A stretch of 64,000 nucleotides of DNA from Atrichornis clamosus. Taxonomy: Eukaryota; Chordata; Aves; Passeriformes; Menuridae. Under the pieces are notes generated by a model that saw only the letters and a program-made list of their open reading frames with translations, did no database searches and was not told the DNA's origin. Position numbers and translations under genes: made by a program. Shown here in pieces: positions 48,831-60,300 of this stretch (positions are counted from its first letter, which is position 1; each line of letters starts with the position of its first letter). The DNA lies in assembly GCA_013400975.1 (NCBI GenBank), contig WBMZ01009496.1, positions 1 to 64,000 of the forward strand. Reading direction: 5' to 3'.

Positions 48831-51800
48831 ACCACGGCTCGAGTGTAGGAAACTGGCATCATTTAATAAAAAAATAATACCAAATAAAGGAATTAACCAG
48901 AGCATTGTTTCGAAAAGGCTGGGAGATGGGCAGTTTGTTGAAATCTGGGTAGATTTCTCTGCATTTCTTCCACCGTATTGTGCAGACGTGTGGGCTGCGA
49001 GCCTTGGTTTTGCAGATTAAGGGGGTAGAGAGTCAGCCCTGCTGCTGGGCGTTTTAAGCATTTTTTGCCTTAATCTTCTTGTAGGGATGATATTGAGGGG
49101 TATTATCTGGCACACTGTCTTTAGAAATGTGGGTTCAGTGTGTGTGCTATCAAGAGAGATTTATAAGGACTGTGGTCAGAATTGAGCAAGAAACATGTTT
49201 TTGTTTTGCAGTTTCTTACCTTTTCAGAGCGCTTAAGCAATATTAATATCGATATTATTCATCGGATCGACAGAACTGGAAGCTTTACTGAGGTGAGAGC
49301 AGCAATTGCAGTCATTTTCTGAAATCACATCACAGGTAGATACCCTGCCTCCATGAAAGTGTCATTAAAGAAATTTACTTAGGAGGAAATTGGAAAGAAG
49401 CTCCTGCAAGAGCTGCCTTTCCTGGAGCCTCATTTCATGCTTTTCCCCTTTTACTTTTTTACCTGCTTTGTAGTATTGCTGTAGAGGCACTTTGACAATG
49501 TCACCCCGATGGCTTCCATGTGACTGGTGGGCCTGTGGGTGTTTCTGAACATGAAAGATGCTGCTGTGTCACTCAGCGGTCCTAGGATGGAACCTGCAAA
49601 GACTTGTGGGTGCTGAGTAACTGCAATAGAATCATAAGTTTGAAAATAAGTTGGAAAAGACCTCTAAGATTATTGAGTCCAACTGTTTAACCTAACACTG
49701 CAAAGTTCATCATTAAACCATACCCCTAAGTGCCACATCTACACATCTTTTAAATATTTCCAGGGATGGTGACTCAACCTGCTTTCCTGGGCAGCCTGTT
49801 CCAATGCCTGGCCACCCCTTCAGTGAAGAAATGTTCCCTAATATCCAGTTTAAACCTCCTCTAGCACAACTTCAGGCCATTTCCTCTTGTCCTGTCACTT
49901 TTTACTGGGGAGAAGAGATTGACACCCACGTACTGGCAGCATGTGTATAAATCATAACTGTGTGTCTTTATGGATCACAAGGATCATTTATGTGTGTTGT
50001 ATAGATAATGATTATGGTTATAGCACTTTGGGAGTTAGTACCACCTGGCCTGCTGGATTGCTCTTCTGAACTTACCGCTCAATAGCTGGAGATGCCAGAA
50101 GAAATCCCAAAGCATTGTGCTGGGTGAACGATGGCTCAGCATCTTAGATTTTCAAGGCCAGTAAACAGAGGTGTAAAAAGCAATTATGTAAACAAGTCCT
50201 GTCACCAGAAAATATTTTCAAATGTATTTTGAATATTGAAAGAAAGTCTTACTTTCAGGGAAGCTCCATAGTACCTGTTGAAATGAAGTCACTGAGATTT
50301 CTTAGAATATTTTTTACATATTTAAGGCACTTGATAGTTGTTTTCATTTTAACTTCTCATCTTTACAGGATACATTCACTTAGGTTGGTAGTTATTTTTC
50401 ATCTTTGTTTTGACAGGAGGTTGAGACCTACTTTTTTGAAGGACTACGGAAATGGAAGGAACTAAACCTCACTCAGCATTTTGGTACGTTATTTATATTT
50501 ATGTTTCCTGCTTTCGTTAAACTGTTAAAATATGTTTTTTCTTAATCCAGAGCCCAGTGGGAGATTATTGACTGTTTTTTGGACTGGGCTCTGGCCTACA
50601 GGGTTACAAGGAGCTGGACTAGTTTTCAGGGCTTCTCTTTTGTGCTTTGAACAGTGCAATTCTACAATGAAGTGGCCAACAAATGCCAGTCCTTCAACCA
50701 GCTGGTTTATTACCAGAGTGCTGTTGTGCAGAGCTTGAAGACACATTTGCAAGTCGAAGGCAGTCTTGCTTACCAACCCCTATTAAAGTAAGTATATGGT
50801 CACAAAAAGTAGTCAGAAGCCTTGATGGTTTTACAAGTAAACATAAGTCCTATTGTAAGTGTTCTTTTTTAAATTGTACCTGAGGAAAACCTAGCAATGA
50901 GATGCTCAAAGTGGTCATATCTCCCTGGTAGAGCTTTATTGTTCTAAGTCTTCAAAAAAATATAGCAATGATAAGGCAAACAAACTAGCTGTAGTGCTTA
51001 CTGAACATCAGAATATTAATGTGCTTTGTTTGTTGTTAATAATTTGTCTTGTTTACTGCTGTCTGCTTGATTTTTTGAAAATCTTAAGATTCTTGCCATC
51101 CACAGCTGCCTAATCGGTGGTATTTTTTTTAAAAGTAGATGTAAAAGTGATGCTGTCTTTCTTTCCAAAGAGACAGTACTGGCTTATGCAACGTTTGACT
51201 AGGTCTTTATTAGTTTGTTTTTGAAATGCACTGACACCGGTGTATTTTCTGAAACACAGTCTAGTGGTGCAGCTGGCTCGAGATCTTCAGGCTGACTTCT
51301 ATCCTCACTTTCATGACTTTTTCCTGGCTATCACCAAGCTACTGGATACACAGGACACAGAGCTGCTGGAATGGGCTTTTACCTCTCTTTCCTATCTCTA
51401 CAAATACTTGTGGAGATTGATGGTGAAGGACATACACAACATATACAGGTAAAAACCATGTTTAGTGTCTGTGTTGATCAGCAGTTACTAGATGCTGTAG
51501 AAATGTAAACACCACATGAATACATGGCTTAATGTTTCAGTGTACTTGTTAGCACACTTTCCCAGCTTTTCTCAGGGAGAAGCTGGCCAAGCTTCATGCA
51601 GTTACCAAAGGCATAGGAGTCACTTCTGGGCTTGGGGTGCAACTTGAGCTGCAGGTGGTTAAAGGCTGATTTTGTATGTGCTTGCTGTGTTTTTAAACCT
51701 TTCCCAGGTATCTGCTTTTGGCTGCTGCTATTGAGTGAGCCTGTGGCCTGATCCAGTACGACTGCTTGTTCAGTCTTACATTGCTGTTGTGGCAGGGCTC

Positions 51801-54298
51801 TTCTTTTTGACATAGACAGTGGTTCCATGTTTCTTCCTCCTGATTTCAGTTTGGAACAGATGGAGCAAAAAACGGGCTACAAATTTCTTCCCCAACACAG
51901 TAAAAGCTGTCGAGCATATTGAAAAATCATCTGCTCAATTTGAGAATCTGAGGCACTACTCCCCCTGCAATGAACATGTGATGAGCCACCTGCAACTGTT
52001 ACTGATACCAGCGAACTGCAAATATTTATCAGCCTTGCGAACTGAATCTTTCAAAACTTTTTAAGTGTATAGAAGAGCCTGTTGGCTCAACTGAAATACA
52101 AATCTGGCTTATCAAATCGACTTTGGTTTCTCTTATTGCTGCTAAACATATATTTTGACAATCTTGATGCTGCAGTTGAATCTGTGTGGATCTGCAGATT
52201 TTAGAGGTGTTTCTGATTGTGACTTAATTTGCCTGGCACTGTCATTTGACCTTCTTTGCAAAACTCTTGTTCTTTATCCGGGGAGAGTGGGAAGGAATCT
52301 AGATGAGGAAGATATTGGCCCTCTCTGGGTGGACAGGTTCTTAGTGTTTGTAAAAAGTGGTAATGTGAACTGGAAACAATTCTTTTAATCAGCTGATGGC
52401 AATTCTTGCATTGCCCTTAAGACAGTGGATTATTTTATGTCTTTGTAGCCTGTACAGCACCCTGCTGGCTCACCACAAACTCCACATCAGAAACTTTGCT
52501 GCTGAAAGTTTTGTCTTCCTGGTGAGAAAGGTAACTGGGATGTTTGTACTTTGATGCTGTCTTCCTTCTGAGGTGGTTCTTGGATTCAATGCTAATGTAA
52601 TGTTAGGTTTTCTCCAGAGAAGCATTAACAAGGCCTGAACTGGCATACAGCATGTCCTGAGTTGTCATTTTAGTGAGTATTTTACTGAGAATGTCATGCA
52701 CTCTGTAACAGTAGTGGCAGATAGGGGCCTTACCACTCTCTGTTTTAAAGGATGTTAAACTAAATGTCTATGGTTGGTTTATGTAAAATGATTAGAAGTA
52801 GTAAGGTGATCTTGCAAAAAGGAGGCTTGAATTTGCAAATGCACATTTGCTCACTGGCTTTTTCAGAAATACTTGAAGGCCTCTGTAGAACTGAAATTCT
52901 TGTGATGTTTTTGCACTCCTGAAGATCACAGTATGTAACATTCCCAGGCAGATCAACCAAGATCAGACAGCAGCCTTTCATGGAGTAAGGAAAGGGAGTG
53001 GTAGTTGTTGGTTTTCCTTTAGTCAGAATATACAAAAACCAGGATTCCTGAGACAGGCTAGCAAGTTTGGGTATCCTCACTTTAGTCCTAAGTTGAGAGA
53101 CCATTTGTTTGATAGGTTGTTTTTGGAAATTTCTGAACTTTAAGTCAAATCCTCAGAAACTGAGGGATTTAAGATATTGGACCAGAAGTCCCTGCAGTAT
53201 TCTCAAGTGCAATTCTAGTTTTGAATGCCTGGACTCTGTGTTCAGCTGATACATGTCTCTTTCCACATCAGGGCAGTAACTTTTGTGTTTCAGTTGTGAC
53301 CACTTTAATAGTATATTTATGTACACGTTTAAAATCATGAGAAATTCAAACCTACATATTTCAGCTGCAGTGACCTCAGTAGACCTGTGTACATCCTGGG
53401 ACTGTGGGGGCTGTAATGACTGAATAGCTGATCAAATTTCTTCTTTCAGTTTTCTTGTGTGGTCACAGAAATAATGAGTTTGAGCTGTTGTGGGAAGGCA
53501 GGACTAGGAGAATAACATGGTGCTGTGAAGCCATTTAATTGCCTCTGTCCATCTGGCAGCTCTGAATAGAAGATGACATTTTTTTCTCGGTATGTTTTGT
53601 AGGTTTCTGATAAAAATGCAGTCTTCAATTTAATGTTCCATGACCTGGGAGAGCACCCTGAGAAGGTGGAAGGTGTAGGACAGCTGCTTTTTGAGATGTG
53701 CAAGGGTGTTCGAAACATGTTCCACTCCTGTGCAGAGACGGTAAAGACAAGATTGCTGCTTTGACTGTTGCTGTAATGGGGCCTTAGGCAGTGCGCACTG
53801 AAACCACTGAGTGTTTTCTCTTTCACCTCAGTGGATCCTTGGTGATAAATATATTAATTACTTGGTAGGATCTGAAAGCCTTCTAAGAATACTTTTTGAG
53901 ATAGGAAGGTTGTTTTTAATAATGGCTATGCAGTATTCCTGGATGTTAAAATTGTACTTCTTAATGATACTTCAGATTTTAGGTGATAGCCTTTTTTTTT
54001 TCCTCCCTATAGTAATTCTAGAAAGAATTAAGATCACTGGAATATTTTAGCAATACATTGCACTAAATAATTTTAGGATTGCTAGATCTATTTTCTAGAT
54101 ATAAGGGCATGATATGCTCTTTTCCTGTGCAGGCTGTGAAGTTAATTCTGTTGAAGCTGGGGCCTATTACTGAAGAAGAAATTGAACTACCGTGGGTAGC
54201 TGTTGGAGAAGCCTTTGAGCAAATGATGAGATCAGCTGCAGTGCATATCCATAAAGAGCATTTTGACATTGTCTTCAAATGCTTGGAGGTATATTGAT

Positions 54299-54337
<39 letters not shown>

Positions 54338-57300
54338 TATTTACAAAAAAANACTGACAAAAAAAACTTACTGAGAAAAGTATATGTGTTTTATCGGACC
54401 AGAACTGGGGGTTTTAGGTTTTTTTCTGCTTTGGAAACATAAAATACAGAGTCACATGCGTGGGAAAAATTCCACCCTTCTTTTCTAGAACTGCCCTGGT
54501 GGCTGTTTCGTGAGTGAGAAAGGAACTGCTGTATGTGAGACTTGGAACTCTTCCTATGGCTGGGCAAGGATGTTTTGTAGGATCTGCCTTTGCACACACT
54601 GCAGAACCCTTGCTGGGCTGGGAATTCTGGTGCTTGTTTTATATTGCTGAACTGTGTATTTCTGGTTCAAAACCACTTTGTGACAGTAAAGGGGAAGCTT
54701 TTTGCCCTGCACATCTTTTTAAAGCATAGACCTGGGTTGAACCTGGAAATCCAAGTTTGAGCCTTGCAGCCAAGTACTGAAAATCAGAGTGTTTTCAGTC
54801 TGGGTGTTCCCATATTGCTGCTTGGGAGTTACACTGTGGTTTGAGGGAGTACAGCTGAGTGCTGTGGGCTGTTCTGTGTAGGGTCAGGGTGATGCAGAAT
54901 AATCAGCACTCACTCATCCTAGCAGTGTGTTTTACTTACCTGACCAACATTTAAAAGTTTACAAAGATCTGGGACTGGGGTTTGCTAAGGGGGATTGAAA
55001 GCTCTTGCAACTTAAAATGTCGGGTGTGTCAGTTTTGTTCCTCAGAGGGATGAAATGGGAAACTGGAGGAAATGGTACACGTGAACTTTAGGGTAGTCCT
55101 TCCAGCATCGGTAGATAGTCCTATTTGTTCCTTCTTGACTAACCAGTTCCCTAGAAAATCTCATTCTGTTCCTCTGGCCTCACCCATTATGATAGCAGTT
55201 ATTACCTGACTCTCATCAGCTACAGATTTGTTTACCACTGTATGTTTTGTATCCCTGAGATCTCATTGACTCAGCATCTGCAGTTGTTACGAAATCTTGG
55301 AAATTTATGACATTATTTCCTTTTCTTTTTAATGAGGCTTATTATTTTACCCTGGGAGCTGGTGGACACATGAGGGTATCTTTCTCAGAGGGAAATATTC
55401 ATGTAGTCTATGATAGCTGTCTACATTGAGTTTGACTTTTAGGATTAAAGATAGGAGTTTATATCCTCTGGACAGAAAGAGATACTAATAGGCACTTCCA
55501 TTGTCTGTATAAGATACATTATATAAGTAACCTCGCAGCATCCACACGAGCATAATGTTGCATGAAATGTAAAAGTACCTAAATTCTGATAGTTCTAGTG
55601 AAAGCTGGGTGCTTCCATACCATGGTGAGTCTGGAGCCCAGTATGTCTCTTCCTCTTTCCTATTTTGTATGCCAGGTGTTGGCCTTGCTGGAGACCCTCA
55701 TTTTAGGAGTTACTTGTGTTTCTGTCCAAGCAATCTGGGATGTGTGTTTTTACATAAGGGAAATTACACAGTGTTTTTGCAAGGTTTAATTTGTTAAACA
55801 TGTATGAGAGAGCCAACAGTAGTTTGTTGGGCAGTGGAGATGTTGATTCTTTAGAATGTCCTTTATATAGCAGTAAGTGAAACAGAGTCTGTTCATTTAT
55901 CTGAAATATTTCACTTTCCTATTTTATTTAAACAGGAGTCGCTCTTAGACTTGCAGAGGAGAATAACTAAGGTCAACTGCTCTATGGCTTCAGAGCAGAT
56001 GGAAAGGATTCTACAAGCTTATCTGATCCTAGTGGAACATGCAAATGGATCCAAAATCTCACTTCCTGAAGATGTCTGTCGGGTAAGTCAGACCATCACT
56101 TAGATGTGTCAGAGGAGTATTAATTGGATATGGAAGAGGTGTGGTCAGCTGAAGCACTCGTACACATTTTTGATGCGTCATCGGGCTTAGGATTTGAGTT
56201 GAGTGAACAGAGACATTTATTTTGAGTATTGCTACCTCTTCGATCCTGTCAGATTTTACCTCCGTATTGTAATGCTAGCGTAGCCCTGCTTTAACTGAAC
56301 AAGGGGGAAGTGGGCTGCTGCTTCTAGAGTCTGGTCCTGCCACTGTGGAGGAGACCTAGACCCCCACGTTAGTGTTGTAGAGCAGTTCTACCAGATTCAC
56401 ATACATTTGACCCCATTAGGATAGATTTAATGCCTTCAAACTTCAGTGGGACTATTGGGATTCATTTCTGTGGGCTGAAGCTTAGAACTCCGTGCTCTCC
56501 TGCTCCAGGGACTGTCCAGGTCATTCAAACCAGATAATCATTATCTTCATGGACAAATATCAGTTCTCTTTTTCGTTTCAGATTTTAATAAAAATGTTAC
56601 AAACACCATATCTCTCATCATCTTGCTGTGAGGTGCTGCTGAACACCATTTCTGCATTCTTGCTGGCTGAGAATGTTTTGTTGCCTGATTCTTTGACCAA
56701 GGAAGCTATTGAGAAGGTAACAAGGATTGCTGCTTATGTCAGAAATCCCAGACTTCAAATTGCCTAGAGCGGTCTGATTTCTGGACATTCCATTTCAGGC
56801 TGGAAAATATGCTATAAGGTTCCCTTTAGCCTTTTTGCACAGGTTAGGAAGAAGCTGCCCAATACCTTAAACAATGTCTGATGAAGTCTTGGGACTTCTT
56901 GACAGTCTTGGACAGGCTGTTAGTAACAATGCCACCGTGGCATTGTTTTCATAATTGGTTTTCATAATTGCAACGAAAACCAGACTGATTCAAACACCTA
57001 CAGCCTCTGTAGAGAAAGGAAGGAGAACAGAGAAGGAGCATATCCTGCCTAAGGGAATAAAGCAGGTCAGTGAGTCAAACTTAGTGAAAAAATTACGTTT
57101 TTCATTAAGGTTCCAAGCATCTAATGAGCATGGCTTAGCCTGGTGAACAAGGTTCATACAAGTGCAGTTTTATTTTAGAAAGTACAGGGGTAAGCATATT
57201 TCAGTACTACCTTTGCTCCTGAAGCATTTACAGGATTGCTGCATACATTCCTATCGAATGCAGTGTTGCAAAGATTAGTAGGAGATGATACTATGGAGTC

Positions 57301-60300
57301 TGATTCTTTGGTTCTCCTGTTACAGTATGTTACAATTTTGCAACTGACAGCATGGACCACAGTTGTAGTGTGTGCGTGTGTGTGTGTGAAAATATTTGAA
57401 CGAAAAATGCCGAGCGATTTACAATGGGAAAGCAAGGCTGTTGCAATTGTTTAAAAAAGATCAAATTTCATCTGGTCTTCGGTGTTGACTTGTGTTGAAG
57501 TAAGGTTGATTCTGCCTGTGGCATGAGGCCAGTTTTGCTCAGGAGACTTCCTTCAAACATTTGAGGATGTTTGTGTGGGCTTCTGTTGAACTGGAGAAGG
57601 CTGAAAACTGTCCTTGTGGTCTGAAGGGTCTGGGAAAGAGAGATCTGGGTGTGTATTTTAGGTTGCACATCTTGGCATTGAGGAGCACTGATCCTGGATG
57701 TCTCAAAGGACTGTTCCTGTTTTGGATCCTTTAATTAATACCACAGAGTATGGCTTTGCCTGTGAGGTGATAAACTTTCTGCAACCTGTTACACAGAAAA
57801 AATGCTGATTTGAAATACATTTTGGACCTAAACTTTTTCCTAACAATTGGTGTGTCTGTGGTGCAATCCTAGAACTTTTAACTTATATTTTCCACATCAC
57901 ACTAAAGAGATAGCTCAGTTGTCTTTGCACAGAGACAGTTGGATCCAGCTGCGTTTGTCGAAAAGGGTTGTGTCAGCAGGATTTGTTAAAAAGGACCGTG
58001 TATTTCTGTACCTGAATTGTCACTTGGAAACAGTGCTGCTCTATATGCTGGAACTAGCAAGAGAGCCAGGCTAGGTGGCTCAGAGTTCAAAGCATGGTTG
58101 ATTCGTATACCAGAAAAAAATGTCCCGTAGGTAGTGCAGAATTGACTGTGAAATATCTCTTGTTAATCTGATCCTGTCAACCTTTCATTTGCATTTTGCA
58201 GGTATTTACAAGTGGATTTGAACGGTGTTTTCTTTTGGAGTTCTCTGAAGCGATGTTCACAATGAAGCAATTTGAGAGGGTAGGTGGAAGTGTTTTTGCA
58301 TTATGTTTGTTTTTGTTGCCAAAGGGAACAACAGGAGAATCCACAGTATGATTACCTGCCTTGTATGCTGAAGGATTGCTGTATATTGACATGATGTTTA
58401 TTTAAACTTACGGCATGATCTGATAAGAAGGAAAGAGGTTGCTTGTGCTATTGTGTTAAAGTTTTGTAAAATCGGTAAGTTGGGCCTAACTGGTGATCTG
58501 AGAGGAATCATGTTAATTAAATGGAGTGGGAGATGAAAGCCAAGTCGAGGATCTGGAATGTCCTGATGAGACTGGATTTGGGGCAAACTGAGTTTTTATG
58601 TTAAATTACTGTCCCTGCTGAGATGAGAGACTGTCCATGTGCTGGGGTCTAGGGGCACCAGAACTGATAAGTCCGATGCTTTGCTGGCTTATTTGTGAGC
58701 GTTTGGATTCCTCTGTATTTGGTGTTGTGGGGTTTTTTGTGGACTTGATGGTGATTAAGGAGACTTGCCAATCTTTGACTTCTTTTTTTTTGTCTCTGCA
58801 GCATTTTCTCCCATGCTTTCTAGAATACATTGAACATTGCTTCTCTGGCACAGATGCCATGACAAAGGACCAGGCTGTGGCAATTCTGGCTAAACTCATT
58901 CTGGTGAAAGCAGAGCCTCCTACAATTGGTTCAATGGCATTTGAAAAGTATCCTCTAGTTTTCACTGAAGCATCTGTCAGGTGAGGTTTCTCAAGTTTAG
59001 CAAACATGAGGTGTGTCTGCATGGCTGTAGGCCTGAAGGCAGTGTAGAGCTGCATAAAAGTTGCCTTCCAGTATTTGCTGGAGTTGCATAAATGGCAGCA
59101 CTGCTGGCAAATTTGCAAACCAAGTGATACAGTAGGATCTCATTTTCCTCTTTGAAATCATTTGAGAAGTCGTGCTACTTTGGAAAGGTAATCACTGACA
59201 TAACAGTGTTGTAGTGCACATATGATGGGGATCTGTTACACCAACGTGCATGCTACATCCCTTGGCAGTAAATCTTTGTAGTGAGTGTTACAGTTCAGGC
59301 TCTCATCATTAGCAACCTCCTGCCTGTGCCCCATCTTTTTTCCCTGTATGCATATGTCTTGTCCAGGAGCTTTCTTGGCAGCAGTACTACAGTCTTGCCA
59401 TAGAGCACAGCTGGATACCAAAGTACATGTAATTAATCCAAATACAGCACTGTGCTGCCACAGCTTGACTGCTTTTAGTTGCAAAGCTAGCTTTGTTGCA
59501 ATGAAGTGGTTGCTTTCCCCTGGAGCCTCTTTGGAAAAATTTGGGGTAACCACTGAAGCACAGAAAGACCATTGCTAATCTAATGATAGTGATTTTTCTA
59601 GTAGTTCTAACTCAGTTAATTCAAAACTTTTGACTTTGTGTTGCCTTTTGTATAAGGTTTTATCTTTACTAAAAGTAATCCACTCTGTGTGGATTTTTCC
59701 TATTTTATTTAATAAGAGTGGAGGAATTAAGGTTTAGGGAACAGAAGGTTCAGTCAAAACAATTAAATTTTGTTTTCTTCCCTTATTTTCTTTGTCTTTT
59801 GGTCTCTGGTTTTTCAGTGGTAGAGTACACCTCTGCGAGGACCTTGGTTCTACTTGGACTTTTTTGTGTTCTTGCAATGTCAGTGGTGTAAATTAGGGCT
59901 GGGAGACATCTCAAGAGTTGCATACGCCATCTCCTACCTAGGATGAAATTGAGAAGTCCTAAACCAGTCCTGAAAGATGTCTGACCAAGTAGTTATTAAA
60001 TACTCCAATTCTAGAGATTCCCAAGCTGCCTCTGACAGTCTGTGCCAGTACTTTGTTATCTTTATGGTTACACAGGTGGTTTTTTATTTATTTGGGTTTT
60101 CAGGGTTTTTTTGTGGTGGTAGGTTTTTTTCCCCAGGCCTCAGTATATGAGTTAAACCTTCTTTACTGCAGTTTAAATCCTTTACTGCTTAGCTTATCTG
60201 CCAGAAACATAAAGAGCAGAATATTTCTTACTCTTTGCATTAAGCTTTTACAAATAGTGGGCTTTGATCATGAGAAATGTCTGAGATCTTCTTTCTCTGG

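Noticed and set aside
54301..54336. Poly(T) run as the poly(A) tail of an inverted processed retrocopy
   Set aside because: No transcript-like or coding sequence was recognised on the side where the body of a retrocopy should be, and no target-site duplication is visible.
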